Below, piece after piece: positions 34,435-44,533 of a DNA stretch of 64,000 nucleotides. Origin of the DNA: Legionellaceae bacterium (GTDB taxonomy: Bacteria > Pseudomonadota > Gammaproteobacteria > Legionellales > Legionellaceae); contig JARGPP010000007.1 in the NCBI GenBank assembly GCA_029210085.1, positions 163,501 to 227,500 of the forward strand, written 5' to 3'. The number at the start of each line of letters is the position of its first letter. Positions within the stretch are counted from its first letter, which is position 1. The notes under the pieces are model-generated. The model was not told the DNA's origin. It saw only the letters and a list, made by a program, of their open reading frames with translations, and searched no databases. Both the position numbers and the translations under genes were made by a program.

Positions 34435-36402
34435 ATGACTTTAAAATCAGACACACAACGTCTAGGTACCAGCACATCTGACTTTTCCGATTTTAAAGTC
34501 TCACTGAAAGCATTAAGTTTTGATGCTGTGCAAGGTGATAATCTTATCTCGAGAACACCTTTTATGCGACACTTAATGGAAGGTGGGCAAGCGTGGGCAA
34601 TGAGTGAATCTGCGTCTCCTGCTGCATTAAAAGCATTCTCAGATGTGGTGTATTTGATTGAATTAATGGACCAATCATCCGCTGAGTCTTTTCGAGTATT
34701 TATCGAAGATATCCAACAAAAAGAACCTGATGCGTATCAGGCTTATGAAATATTAGAGTCCCATTTATTTCCTGGCTTGGGTTTTGATGGTGCTATGATT
34801 TTTAAGGTTTTAAAAGAAAACGAACAGCCAATACAGCACATTATTCCACCGCAATTTAGAGCCTATCAGGCTGCAATTGCAGACATTAAAGGAACACCGG
34901 CAAGTCATTTGTTTGGGTCACTATTTGGGTACGCACTTGGATTTGCCCCTTATATTTTGGGAGGCGTTTTAGCTCGAGAATTAACCGGTGTAAGCTCTTT
35001 TCAACGAATGACACTTGCAGCAGCACCGACAGCGCTTGGCGGTATATTTCGGTTATGGGCCGCACAAAAAGTAGATGAAGGGTGTGGGAAGCAAGCCATT
35101 TCAACGTTATTTACGATGAGCTTATGTGGGCTTGTGGGTATTTTTTATCTTGTTTATCAAACAGATTTGCCTGATATAAGAGGCAGTGATTTAGCTTACT
35201 GGGGCTTGATGTTGAGTAATGCCCTTTCAGGAGCAGGCATTGCTACTTTTTCTGCAGCCATGCCCATGTGTGCACGGAATGCGCCAGGAGATGTGGATAA
35301 GCTTGAAGAGCGAGAAGCGCGGCTTCTCGGTACAACCGGTACCATGATAAAAACAACGACAATGGATTATTTGTTACGAAAGAATGCTGCTGACCATATG
35401 GCACTCGTTGCCGGCATTGGCGGGTTAACACCGCCTATTGCACTGCTTGCAGCCTCTGCCGCTGTGCCAAGGCTTGGGTTAGCGGAAACGTATGCTGTTT
35501 TTGGTGCGATTACACTGACAGGGCAATTGGGATTAAATGTTTTTTGGCAAAATTTAGTGTTGGATCAGTTGCGAGAACATGAGGTACCTATGCCCCTTGC
35601 AAGGGATATTGCGCTTTGGATGGGACAAAAACAGAGGCCTGATCCCAGTATTACTTTTTTCCAAAAATTAAATGCACTCGATGATCATCAAATACATGCA
35701 CTTTTAGTGATGTGCGCCTCTTATGTTGCAACGTTTGGAGTATTGATGGCTTTTACATCAACAGGTACTTTAATGCTTGAGCGACGTGGGGCTAGTAATG
35801 GCGCTGCGGCAGGGCTCATTGCGGCCGTTTCTGGTGTGTCTACTTTAGTGCGTTCAGGCATGGCTATTCCTAAGTGGTCGGTTTCACCGAGCATGCTGAC
35901 GAATCTCTCTTTAGCTTCGATGGCAATCAGTTTATTACTGTTTGCTGTGGTTGAAGGGGAGGCGGATTGGATTCCGTTGTTGTTTGTATTTGCGATTGCG
36001 AATGGTGTGGGAAATTACGCGGTGTTTGCGCAGATTGCAGAAGAGCTATCCGAAATCGTCGGCTTGGCCAGTGGGCTTGCTGGAGGTGTGGGTGCATTTT
36101 CTGCTATTTTTATTAATGTTGCATTTGCAGGACTTGTGTCTACAAATAAAGTGGTTTCGGTATCTCCGGAGGGTTTACCGCAAACAGATACAGCTAATGA
36201 GTACTTATTAGGGGTTGCTATTTGTGCTTTGTGCCTGACCACCAATGTGATTCATGATTGTTTCAAACACACAGGCCCGCAAGCCATGGCTACAGACAAA
36301 GATTTACTGGTGCAATGCTCGAATACACATCGCTATGGTAGTGTAGATATAGAGGAATCACCCAGTTTAAATGCACCCTCGGTGCACAGTGGCATTTCCT
36401 GA
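34435..36402 (+). CDS. MFS-type transporter with long soluble N-terminus
   Basis: A 655-residue membrane protein with about 12 hydrophobic segments from residue 155 onward. The loop after the second segment, GGIFRLWAAQKVDEGCGKQA, recalls the MFS motif A region as in nitrate/nitrite-type carriers. The first about 150 residues are soluble and unrelated to anything recognised; they include a segment like VVYLIELMDQSSAESFRVFIEDI. A hydrophilic C-terminal tail follows. Substrate unknown. It is the last gene of the plus-strand run and a hairpin lies 32 bases beyond its stop codon. Confidence 0.65.
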   Translation: MTLKSDTQRLGTSTSDFSDFKVSLKALSFDAVQGDNLISRTPFMRHLMEGGQAWAMSESASPAALKAFSDVVYLIELMDQSSAESFRVFIEDIQQKEPDAYQAYEILESHLFPGLGFDGAMIFKVLKENEQPIQHIIPPQFRAYQAAIADIKGTPASHLFGSLFGYALGFAPYILGGVLARELTGVSSFQRMTLAAAPTALGGIFRLWAAQKVDEGCGKQAISTLFTMSLCGLVGIFYLVYQTDLPDIRGSDLAYWGLMLSNALSGAGIATFSAAMPMCARNAPGDVDKLEEREARLLGTTGTMIKTTTMDYLLRKNAADHMALVAGIGGLTPPIALLAASAAVPRLGLAETYAVFGAITLTGQLGLNVFWQNLVLDQLREHEVPMPLARDIALWMGQKQRPDPSITFFQKLNALDDHQIHALLVMCASYVATFGVLMAFTSTGTLMLERRGASNGAAAGLIAAVSGVSTLVRSGMAIPKWSVSPSMLTNLSLASMAISLLLFAVVEGEADWIPLLFVFAIANGVGNYAVFAQIAEELSEIVGLASGLAGGVGAFSAIFINVAFAGLVSTNKVVSVSPEGLPQTDTANEYLLGVAICALCLTTNVIHDCFKHTGPQAMATDKDLLVQCSNTHRYGSVDIEESPSLNAPSVHSGIS

Positions 36403-36434
36403 TTTTTTATAGAGCGGGTGCCTTTATATATTGT

Positions 36435-36471
36435 TTCGACTTAACTCGTCGTGGCGATGGTTTAAGTCGAA
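36435..36471. terminator. Hairpin between the convergent MFS gene and recN
   Basis: Perfect 10-base inverted repeat TTCGACTTAA/TTAAGTCGAA with a 17-base loop containing GTCGTGGCGATG. It separates two convergent genes. No T-run follows on either strand. The loop core recurs at about 1250-1262 (GTCGTGGCGATG), in another intergenic gap. Confidence 0.5.
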
Positions 36472-36522
36472 GATGACAGGGAGACACTGGCATCTACAGA
36501 TATATCTTGGTGGCGAGTGGCG

Positions 36523-38220
36523 CTACGCCTGTTCATGAATCTCGTGTTCAAGCAATAATGCTTTTGCATGTTCTCGGGTTTCGTCTGTAATATGAAGCCC
36601 ACCCATCATGCGCGCAATTTCTGTGATTTTTTCTTCGGGTTTGAGTGTGATGACCTCAGAGAACGTATGGGTTTGATTGGTATGTTTTTTTACGACAAGG
36701 TGATGATGTGCCGTTGCTGCTACTTGCGGTTGATGTGTTACGCAAAAAACTTGTAGGCGTTCACCTAGCGTTCGTAAAAGCTGCCCCACACGTGCAGCCG
36801 TAGCGCCTCCAATACCGACATCAACCTCATCAAAAAATAAAGTGGGGGTTGAGGCACGTTTGGCTGTGATCACTTGAATAGCAAGACTAATACGTGAGAG
36901 CTCCCCACCTGAGGCAATTTTTGAGAGGGCATCTGCTGGCACGCCAGGATTGGTGCTGACGTAGTATTCTACCTTATCTAAACCATGGGCTTGCATCGTT
37001 TCAAGTGGGGTTATCATAATTTTGATAATGCCTTGGCCTATTCCGAGCTGCTTGAGCATGTTTGTGATATCGGCTTCTAGTTTTTGAGCATGCTTTATCC
37101 TCGAAGCACTGAGTTGAGCTGCTGCTTTTTGATAGTCTGAGGTCGCGTTATCGAGTGCTTGTTGTAAGCGTTGCTGCTCTTCTTCTGCGTGTTCAAGCTT
37201 TAAAGCTTCTTCTTCGAGTTGTTGCAATTTATCAGATAGAGTATCAGGCTCAATATGATACTTTCGGGCCATATCATGTAATACACTTAAACGTGACTCA
37301 ATGGCGTGTAAGCGCTCAGGGTCAAGTTGGACAAGGCGCGCAAAATGTTCGACTTCATGTGCTGCCTCTTCGCATTGAATCCGTGCTGTTTCAATAAGTT
37401 CAGCTGCTGCTTGTAGGTGAGTATTATCCTGTGGTAGCGCATGTAAGTGTTGCGTTACATGATACAGTTGGGTTTGTACATTAGGTGTTGCATCAACCTC
37501 ATCACGTAATACATCTTGAATGCGTGCGATGTCTTCAAGATAGCTTTTGGCGTGGTGCAGGCATTGATGCTCTTGATTGAGTTGTGTGACTTCATTCGGT
37601 TCAAGATTGAGTGCTCGCAGTTCGCTAATTTGATAATTTAAAAAATCAACATGTGCTGCATCTGTAGGCTGAGATTCAGCCTGTGCTTTTTTTTGTTTTA
37701 ATAGACTCCAAGCTTGATAAGTTGTATGGACTTGATTGAGCAAGGTTTGGTGATTAGCGTACAGGTCAAGCTGTGTACGGTGTGTTGCAGGCTTTAAAAG
37801 CCGCTGATGTTGATGTTGACCGTGAATATCGAGCAATAGTTCACTGAATGCTTTAATTTTCTGTAAGGGAAACAGTTGGCCATTAATGTAAGCTTTTGAA
37901 CGACCTTCTGTATGAATGACGCGACGTAAGTAAACTTCGCCGGTACTCTCGGGAGTATCTTGGTGAAGATCGTGTGCGCTCAACCAAGCAGCTGGCTCTG
38001 AGTTGGCTTCAAAGTGAAATAGGGCTGATACACTGCATTTTTCTTCTCCTGAACGTACAATAGATGCATCACCTCGTCCGCCCATCGCAAGCATTAAGGC
38101 ATCAATCATAATTGATTTACCCGCACCTGTTTCGCCTGTAAATGCGGTCATGCCATCAGAAAAATCTAATTCTAGATGTGTAACAATGGCCAAGTTATCA
38201 ATGACAAGTGAGCGAAGCAT
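36523..38220 (-). CDS. recN: DNA repair protein RecN
   Basis: SMC-like ATPase that gathers and protects DNA at double-strand breaks. The 565-residue protein has Walker A GETGAGKS at 29-36, a long central coiled coil (about 160-370), the ABC signature SGGELSR and Walker B TLFFDEVDVGIGG. In E. coli recN is SOS-controlled next to nadK; here it follows nadK by 3 bases and no LexA-type site was found. Confidence 0.96.
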   Translation of the reverse strand: MLRSLVIDNLAIVTHLELDFSDGMTAFTGETGAGKSIMIDALMLAMGGRGDASIVRSGEEKCSVSALFHFEANSEPAAWLSAHDLHQDTPESTGEVYLRRVIHTEGRSKAYINGQLFPLQKIKAFSELLLDIHGQHQHQRLLKPATHRTQLDLYANHQTLLNQVHTTYQAWSLLKQKKAQAESQPTDAAHVDFLNYQISELRALNLEPNEVTQLNQEHQCLHHAKSYLEDIARIQDVLRDEVDATPNVQTQLYHVTQHLHALPQDNTHLQAAAELIETARIQCEEAAHEVEHFARLVQLDPERLHAIESRLSVLHDMARKYHIEPDTLSDKLQQLEEEALKLEHAEEEQQRLQQALDNATSDYQKAAAQLSASRIKHAQKLEADITNMLKQLGIGQGIIKIMITPLETMQAHGLDKVEYYVSTNPGVPADALSKIASGGELSRISLAIQVITAKRASTPTLFFDEVDVGIGGATAARVGQLLRTLGERLQVFCVTHQPQVAATAHHHLVVKKHTNQTHTFSEVITLKPEEKITEIARMMGGLHITDETREHAKALLLEHEIHEQA

Positions 38221-38223
38221 AAG

Positions 38224-39117
38224 TTATCCTTCTGGTTTTGAACCCCAACCCAGTTTAACGCGCAACGTATCATAATAATGGTAATCTTTGGGGTGTAAAA
38301 GTTCGAGCACATGTGGGTTTTTTTCAATGATAACAGAGGTGCCGGGTTGAATGGGGTAGGAGTTGTGTCCATCACAACTGATTTGAAGAGGGGCTTCATT
38401 ACGCTCACTGATTTCAAGGCGAATGTTTGCATGGGCATCAATGACCAGTGGTCTCGAACTTAAACTATGCGAAAACATGGGGACCATCACAAGTGCTTGA
38501 AGATCAGGGTGCATGATAGGGCCACCCGCAGATAAGGCATAGGCTGTTGAGCCTGTTGGGGTTGAAAAAATAAGGCCATCAGCACGGTAGTGGCTTACAA
38601 ATTGTTCGTTGATATAGACATCAAATCGGACTAAGTGTGTTTCGCTCCCTCGGCTCAACACAATATCGTTTAACGCGTCGCCTAAAATAGTTTTGTTGGT
38701 TTCATCAGAAAAGCGCAGCTGCAATAAAGAACGTTTTTCTTGAATATAATGGCCTGATAAGACTTCTGTCAGGGCAGTTTCAAAAGCTTGGGGTGATACA
38801 TCGGTGAGAAAGCCAAGGTGGCCCCGATTGATACCAATCACAGGCACACCTACATGAACGGCCATACGTGCAGCAGACAGCAAGCTGCCATCACCTCCGA
38901 CGACCACAATCAGTGTGCCGGGTTGATTCATTTTGTCCCGTGGGAGCACGGGACAGCTCAGTGAAAAATGAGCCGCCGTATCAATATCGAGAAAAGCATC
39001 TATCTTTTTAGTCTTTAAATAGCTGATTAAACGCTCAAGTGTTTCATTGACGTTTTGATTCGCTCGATGTTGGCGTGCGTATAATACCACACGCGAAAAG
39101 GCGGCTTCTGAGCTCAC
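38224..39117 (-). CDS. nadK: NAD kinase
   Basis: Phosphorylates NAD to NADP. The 297-residue protein carries the family motif GGDGS at 74-78, [21 protein letters not shown] and the [16 protein letters not shown] loop. The start is a GTG whose first base is the last base of the typA stop codon (TAGTG), so translation is coupled. The typA-nadK-recN order on the minus strand looks like one operon. Confidence 0.96.
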   Translation of the reverse strand: MSSEAAFSRVVLYARQHRANQNVNETLERLISYLKTKKIDAFLDIDTAAHFSLSCPVLPRDKMNQPGTLIVVVGGDGSLLSAARMAVHVGVPVIGINRGHLGFLTDVSPQAFETALTEVLSGHYIQEKRSLLQLRFSDETNKTILGDALNDIVLSRGSETHLVRFDVYINEQFVSHYRADGLIFSTPTGSTAYALSAGGPIMHPDLQALVMVPMFSHSLSSRPLVIDAHANIRLEISERNEAPLQISCDGHNSYPIQPGTSVIIEKNPHVLELLHPKDYHYYDTLRVKLGWGSKPEG

Positions 39118-40940
39118 TATGCTTTATCTCCTGCACGATTGGCACGTTTTCGTTCGTGCTCTTTCAGTGCTTTTTTGCGCAGTCGAATGGTTTCAGGGGT
39201 GACTTCAACCAATTCGTCGTTATCAATAAACTCTAATGCTTGTTCAAGCGTGAGTTTAATGGCAGGAACTAAGACAATGTTTTCATCGGTTCCTGAAGCA
39301 CGAACGTTGGTGAGTTGTTTTTCTTTGGTGACATTAACCACTAAATCATTATCACGCGCATGAATACCGACAATCATCCCTTCATAGCAGGCTGTTTGAG
39401 GCTCAATAAACATACGACCACGTTCTTGCAAGTTAAATAACGCAAAGCCACGCGCGGTGCCTTGGCAGTTTGAAATCAGCACGCCTTGGCTGCGCTTTCC
39501 AATATGCCCTTCAACATAAGGTCCGTAATGGTCAAAGACGTGATAGTTTAAGCCAGTTCCTGATGTTGCAGAAAGAAATTCAGTATGAAAGCCAATTAAG
39601 CCACGTGTTGGAATGAGGTAGTCAAGACGGACACGGCCCTTACCATCTGGCACGAGGTTTTGTAAGTCACCTCGACGCTCACCGAGTCGCTCCATAATGG
39701 TGCCTTGATGTTGCTCTTCTACATCAACTGTAAGTTGCTCATAAGGCTCTTCGCGTACACCATCAACGTCATGAATAATGACTTCAGGCTTACAAATCGC
39801 TAATTCATATCCTTCTCGGCGCATGGTTTCGATAAGAATTGATAGGTGTAACTCACCACGCCCTGAGACTCTGAATTTATCAGGATCTTCAGTGTCTTCA
39901 ACACGGAGTGCTACGTTATGTAATAATTCAGTGTGTAAGCGCTCACGAATTTTTCGGCTGGTAACAAACTTACCTTCTTTGCCTGCAAATGGAGAGTTAT
40001 TCACCTGGAAAGTCATGCTAATCGTTGGCTCATCAACACTGAGAGGTGTTAAGGCTTCAACATGATCTGGGTCACAAATGGTGTCTGAAATATGCAGCCC
40101 TTCGATACCTGAAATAGCAATAATATCGCCTGCCTCTGCTTCAGAGACTTCGACACGGTCAAGGCCGTCAAATCCTAAGATTTGGAGTAAACGACCACTC
40201 TTAACTTGGCCTTCAGTATCAATGACTTTGATGGGAGATTTGACGGAAATTTTTCCGCGTGCCACGCGACCAATACCAATGGTGCCCACATAAGATGAAT
40301 AATCCAGGGCACTGACTTGCATTTGAAAAGGTCCGTTTACATCGACGTCAGGCGCACGCACTTGGTCAACAATTGTGCGCAGGATAGCTTCCATGTTATC
40401 GCTTTGTTCAGCCAAATCCATTGTGGCGTAGCCTTGTAGTGCTGAAGCGTATACGACAGGAAAATCGAGTTGCTCATCAGTTGCACCTAAGTTATCGAAT
40501 AAATCAAATACTTGGTCAACAACCCAGTCAGGCCTTGCGCCAGGGCGATCTACTTTATTAATGACAACGATAGGGTTTAGGCCTTGGGCAAATGCTTTTT
40601 GGGTCACAAAGCGTGTTTGAGGCATGGGCCCATCAACGGCATCAACCAGTAAGAGTACGCCATCAACCATCGATAAAATGCGTTCAACCTCACCACCAAA
40701 GTCGGCGTGTCCTGGAGTATCCACAATATTAATTTTGTGGTCGTTCCAGTGGATACAGGTGTTTTTGGCAAGAATAGTAATGCCGCGTTCTTTCTCGAGC
40801 GCATTTGAATCCATTACACGTTCAACAACCTCTGCTCGCTCATTTAAAGTACCCGTTTGTTGGAGTAATTTATCCACCAGGGTTGTTTTACCATGATCGA
40901 CGTGGGCGATAATGGCGATGTTTCGAATTTTTCTTGTCAT
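39117..40940 (-). CDS. typA: Ribosome-associated GTPase TypA/BipA
   Basis: Translational GTPase of the EF-G/LepA group involved in 50S assembly and stress or cold adaptation. The product has 607 residues: G1 AHVDHGKT at 12-19, [17 protein letters not shown] (G3) and NKVDR (G4), then EF-Tu-like domain II, EF-G III/V-like domains and the BipA-specific C-terminal domain. First gene of the typA-nadK-recN run. Standard length and no oddities. Confidence 0.98.
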   Translation of the reverse strand: MTRKIRNIAIIAHVDHGKTTLVDKLLQQTGTLNERAEVVERVMDSNALEKERGITILAKNTCIHWNDHKINIVDTPGHADFGGEVERILSMVDGVLLLVDAVDGPMPQTRFVTQKAFAQGLNPIVVINKVDRPGARPDWVVDQVFDLFDNLGATDEQLDFPVVYASALQGYATMDLAEQSDNMEAILRTIVDQVRAPDVDVNGPFQMQVSALDYSSYVGTIGIGRVARGKISVKSPIKVIDTEGQVKSGRLLQILGFDGLDRVEVSEAEAGDIIAISGIEGLHISDTICDPDHVEALTPLSVDEPTISMTFQVNNSPFAGKEGKFVTSRKIRERLHTELLHNVALRVEDTEDPDKFRVSGRGELHLSILIETMRREGYELAICKPEVIIHDVDGVREEPYEQLTVDVEEQHQGTIMERLGERRGDLQNLVPDGKGRVRLDYLIPTRGLIGFHTEFLSATSGTGLNYHVFDHYGPYVEGHIGKRSQGVLISNCQGTARGFALFNLQERGRMFIEPQTACYEGMIVGIHARDNDLVVNVTKEKQLTNVRASGTDENIVLVPAIKLTLEQALEFIDNDELVEVTPETIRLRKKALKEHERKRANRAGDKA

Positions 40941-41060
40941 GTCTGTTCCAATGAAAATGTGCCGTAATCGGCCTTTGCCCTAATCGGCTTTCTAATTATA
41001 CAACGAACTGGAGGAAGTTTGCTAAACTGAGAGTAAGCCACAAGTTTAGGCGGGGTTATT

Positions 41061-41531
41061 ATGAGTCAATTAATATTACATCCTACAGATATGAGTCAAT
41101 GGCATGCGTTAGTTAATGAGGCACAAGCATCAACGCAACTTATTCTACCAGAAAACACGGAAAGTTACTTGGTTTTTTTATTGATGCGTTTTTCGCAGTC
41201 GCCTGAGTTAACGGAATCTGTGTTAGCACTTGATTTTTTAAATTCGATGCAAACGGTTGGTGTGCGTCAAGTGGAGTTATTACGTGAGGTCGGTGATAAG
41301 AGCTTGCTTTTAAGTGGGCTTTTCCCAGGTATTGCTGAAAAACGACATGTTCAGTTGAAGTATTTTACAGATATGGGACAAGCAGCATACCTCACAGTGA
41401 GTGAGCTCGAAGGTGATGAGGCTGCTGCTTTATACCATGAATTGAGTTGTCAATTTAAACAGTTAATGGGGATCCTCCAGGCGCTCGGTCTTCCTGATTG
41501 GAGTGTGGGGCAGGACCTGAGTTCGCAGTAG
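41061..41531 (+). CDS. Unknown 156-residue protein beside typA
   Basis: Not recognised. Soluble mixed alpha/beta protein, no signal peptide or motif. AGGCGGGG stands about 7 bases before the ATG, which supports the start. It reads divergently from typA and converges on the membrane-protein gene, with its last 77 bases overlapping that gene in antisense. Composition is normal for the chromosome. Confidence 0.65.
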   Translation: MSQLILHPTDMSQWHALVNEAQASTQLILPENTESYLVFLLMRFSQSPELTESVLALDFLNSMQTVGVRQVELLREVGDKSLLLSGLFPGIAEKRHVQLKYFTDMGQAAYLTVSELEGDEAAALYHELSCQFKQLMGILQALGLPDWSVGQDLSSQ

Positions 41532-43353
41532 CCAGTTTTTTGTGACTGACCGGCGGAAACGAGCAAGACCCACAGAAACCATCTTCGGTCGTCGGAGCCA
41601 TGGGCTTTTGGTGGTGTGAACAATGCTCACTCTCACAGCATGTGCTGTCTGCTTCAAGCGCTTTAGATTGCTGTTTGTAAGACTCTTTTGGCGTGACATG
41701 ATTTTCTTTAGGGTTGAGTAAACTAAAGCAACTATCCCAGGCTGCGGATAGGAAATAAAAAGGTTGTGCTATCCATCCAACAACTTTAGAGGGGAGATCC
41801 TGATTATGTTCATGTCCTTGTGATTCTCCTAAGCGCTCATTTTTTAGTGCGTCAAAATCGGTTGAATGGGTATGTTTAAAAAAGTAATGCACATCTTCAA
41901 AGCCTTCACTTAAGCTACCTAAAAATGCAGAAAAGTATTTAGAGAACCCCGGGATTCTGTCTGCGGTGACGCCAATACTAAACAAGTGTCCAACGAATAA
42001 CACGTAGCGCATAGGCAAAATAACAAACACAAGTGCTAAACGGAAAGGGTTGAGCCATTGGAGGGGGTTTTCCTTTTCCCAAAGATGTTTCGCGGTATTT
42101 TTAATTGCATCCTTGAGGGGCTTGATGCTTAAGTCTTTGTTGTTTTCATCCAGAAGTTCTTCAATCATCGTGAGTGTTTCACTTGAATTTTCAAAGTTAA
42201 AGACAACCGATGAGAGGCCTGTGATAATTGGATTAATCACGCCCATGACAAACGTTGGAAGCTTACGCATCCATTTAAATAGAGGCGGTACTTCTTGTAC
42301 GATAGTCCACCAGGTTCCAGCTGTACAAATCGTCAAAGTCAGTGCCATTGCAAAAAGTAGGGTCGCAGTAATTGCCATACCAATATTTTTCATTGAGTAG
42401 GGATTTTGTTTTAGATTGTTGCTGAGCTTTTGATACCAAGCTATCAATGTGTTGTTGGCCATCAAGTTTGTAACGGCATTATAAGTTAATAGCCCGTAAG
42501 CAAGCCCTGATATAGCCGCCATGGGGGTGATTATCATGGGCCAAAAGACAAAGGGTATAGCCGCAAGTACCGGAATAATGCTAAAGAGTTCTACTAAAAG
42601 ATAAGTGGTGCCAAGCCCCATAAATAGGCTAGTTACTAAGCTAAAAATTTGAATGCCAAATAAAGGCCACCGACGTTTTTCATAGCGTGCTTTATATTGC
42701 TCATGGAGAGACGGTTGGCCATTGGCTTGCTTTGCATGAACCCAGTCATAGAGTGCTTTTGCATGCGGCTCTTTAGATGAGCTGTCGTAAGCTGTTGCGC
42801 GAATCTGCTTTGAAAAACTTTTTTCGAGTTCATCTAACGTTTTTGTATCATGCGTTCGGAGTGCGTTTTCATAATCAACAAGAAAAAGGACCTTAGCATG
42901 GAGTGCATCAGATGATGCGGAAAGTGTTTTCGAGTGTTTAGATGGCGTTCTTTCTGTGTTTTTTGTAGGGAGTAATTTGTTTTTTTGAAGATTGATTTCA
43001 TCAAAAAGACGTGTGGCAAATGTTTGACGTATTGAGACTCTTTCGTCGGAGAGGAGCTCTTTTAAAAAATCTTTTGTGAGTTGGTGCTCAAAGTAATTTT
43101 TTGTAAAAATCTTTTCAAAGGCACGCTCGATATTCTGCGAATAAATTTCGCCTTCATATGCCACAGATAAAACAAATGAAACGATGGCTGGAATAAGTGC
43201 TGGCCATAGTGCATACATGCCACCAAAGCTTAATAATCCTAAAATAAGGCTTGCGCCTGCAGAGAGGATGCTGAGAGAAAAGCGGTAGAGTGTTTTTTGA
43301 ATATATTCCCAATTAATGTATTTTTTTTGTATTTTTTTTAAATAATCAAACAT
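41455..43353 (-). CDS. Polytopic membrane protein with Cys/His-rich tail, likely Fur-controlled
   Basis: A 632-residue protein of unrecognised family with about eight hydrophobic segments in three groups (near residues 28-65, 225-310, and 325-390, plus 430-460), and a soluble loop of about 140 residues after the first pair. The last about 90 residues contain CCESEHCSHHQK and GFCGSC, a cluster of Cys and His suited to metal binding. A Fur-box-like sequence lies 48-66 bases upstream of the start. A role in iron or other metal handling is inferred. The final 25 residues are encoded opposite the end of the 156-residue gene. Confidence 0.65.
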   Translation of the reverse strand: MFDYLKKIQKKYINWEYIQKTLYRFSLSILSAGASLILGLLSFGGMYALWPALIPAIVSFVLSVAYEGEIYSQNIERAFEKIFTKNYFEHQLTKDFLKELLSDERVSIRQTFATRLFDEINLQKNKLLPTKNTERTPSKHSKTLSASSDALHAKVLFLVDYENALRTHDTKTLDELEKSFSKQIRATAYDSSSKEPHAKALYDWVHAKQANGQPSLHEQYKARYEKRRWPLFGIQIFSLVTSLFMGLGTTYLLVELFSIIPVLAAIPFVFWPMIITPMAAISGLAYGLLTYNAVTNLMANNTLIAWYQKLSNNLKQNPYSMKNIGMAITATLLFAMALTLTICTAGTWWTIVQEVPPLFKWMRKLPTFVMGVINPIITGLSSVVFNFENSSETLTMIEELLDENNKDLSIKPLKDAIKNTAKHLWEKENPLQWLNPFRLALVFVILPMRYVLFVGHLFSIGVTADRIPGFSKYFSAFLGSLSEGFEDVHYFFKHTHSTDFDALKNERLGESQGHEHNQDLPSKVVGWIAQPFYFLSAAWDSCFSLLNPKENHVTPKESYKQQSKALEADSTCCESEHCSHHQKPMAPTTEDGFCGSCSFPPVSHKKLATANSGPAPHSNQEDRAPGGSPLTV

Positions 43354-43400
43354 CAGAATGAGCCTTGTACAGCAGGATAAAATGACACCTTATATCAAAT

Positions 43401-43419
43401 GAGAATGATTATCAATTAA
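43401..43419. promoter_or_regulatory. Fur-box-like operator
   Basis: GAGAATGATTATCAATTAA matches 13 of 19 positions of the Fur consensus, with the core AATGATTATCA intact. It lies in the 132-base divergent region between the Cys/His-tailed membrane protein (minus) and the class II amidotransferase (plus), nearer to the former's start. Confidence 0.65.
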
Positions 43420-43485
43420 AAAGTAATCAGCACGGACCCTGCTATGCTTTAAGTAGTAACCATAACATTTCCGCTTGGAGGCAAG

Positions 43486-44352
43486 ATGTGCCGCTTGGTA
43501 TCGTATATTGGCGAAGCAATTGCGCTAGATGATGTGTTGATTAAGCCTGCTAATTCATTAGTGATGCAGAGTTTACATGCGCGTGAGTCAGAGATTCGAA
43601 CCAATGGGGATGGGTTTGGTGTTGGGTGGTATGTGCCCGAAATGAGTGAAGAGCCGGCACTGTTTACCTCTGTATCTCCTGCTTGGAGTAATAAAAATTT
43701 ATTACATCTTACCCGTAAGTTGATGTCTCCAGTATTTTTTGCGCATGTGCGTGCAGCAACGGCCGGAAGTGTTTCGCAACATAATTGCCACCCGTTTATT
43801 TATCAGCAGTGGATGATGATGCATAACGGAAGTGTTGTGAATTTCAAACAGATTAAACGCCATGTGCGGCATCTTTTAGACGATGATTTATATCATTGGG
43901 TCCAGGGCGAGACAGATTCAGAGCATGTATTTGCGCTGTTTCTACAAAACGCAAAGTCACGAGATTTAAATCAAACAGAAATAGTCGCGGATATCTTAGA
44001 GGAAACCATTGGGCAAGTATTGGCTTTGGTGGAGCAGTTTGGAGGTGCTCCTACACATCCAGCGTCTTATTTTAACCTCTGTTTGACGGATGGCAAGCAG
44101 CTGATAGCAACACGCTACTGTAGTCAGGCCAATATTGAACCTTCCAGTTTGCATTATGCGGTCGGACGGCAGTTTTTAATAAAGGAGGGGCGAGGTGAAA
44201 TGCTGAAAGCAAGGGGCAGGCCTCATTGTGTTTTAGTGAGTTCTGAGAGGTTGACGCAATCAGATGCAACTTGGGAAGCGGTACCTCCTCAGCATCTACT
44301 TTTAGTCACTCAGGATATGGGTGTTTCGTTAAGACCTTTTCAGTTGGTTTAA
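43486..44352 (+). CDS. Class II glutamine amidotransferase (YafJ/EgtC-like)
   Basis: A 288-residue stand-alone glutaminase-type domain. It opens MCRLVSYIG with Cys2 as the expected N-terminal nucleophile, then NGDGFGVGWY, FAHVRAAT, NCHPF and MHNGSV, and ETDSEHVFAL. The family includes YafJ and the ergothioneine hydrolase EgtC; no EgtB/EgtD gene is nearby, so ergothioneine is not supported. GGAGG lies 7 bases before ATG. A RimK-type ligase follows about 180 bases later, separated by a terminator-like hairpin. Confidence 0.88.
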   Translation: MCRLVSYIGEAIALDDVLIKPANSLVMQSLHARESEIRTNGDGFGVGWYVPEMSEEPALFTSVSPAWSNKNLLHLTRKLMSPVFFAHVRAATAGSVSQHNCHPFIYQQWMMMHNGSVVNFKQIKRHVRHLLDDDLYHWVQGETDSEHVFALFLQNAKSRDLNQTEIVADILEETIGQVLALVEQFGGAPTHPASYFNLCLTDGKQLIATRYCSQANIEPSSLHYAVGRQFLIKEGRGEMLKARGRPHCVLVSSERLTQSDATWEAVPPQHLLLVTQDMGVSLRPFQLV

Positions 44353-44403
44353 ATAGCATTGAGCTAGCTTCAGAAAAACTTGAGGTGGGCTGGAGGTCAA
44401 TGA

Positions 44404-44442
44404 CAGGAATAGATAAAAAAGTTTGTTTGTTCCTGGCTTTTT
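44404..44442 (+). terminator. Terminator-like hairpin after the amidotransferase gene
   Basis: CAGGAA (44404-44409) pairs with TTCCTG (44430-44435) over a 20-base loop that is itself partly A/T complementary, followed by GCTTTTT. This is the clearest T-run terminator candidate of the window. Confidence 0.55.
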
Positions 44443-44473
44443 AAAAAATACAAAATATACTAAAAGTACAAAT

Positions 44474-44490
44474 TGATTTAATTTAAATCA
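44474..44490. promoter_or_regulatory. AT-rich palindrome upstream of the ATP-grasp gene
   Basis: TGATTTA-ATT-TAAATCA, two perfect 7-base arms, 43 bases before the start codon of the RimK-type gene. Could be an operator or chance in AT-rich sequence. Confidence 0.3.
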
Positions 44491-44533
44491 TAAGTTATGT
44501 CAGAGCATTGTCAATACGAGGCCGGGGGGGCTA

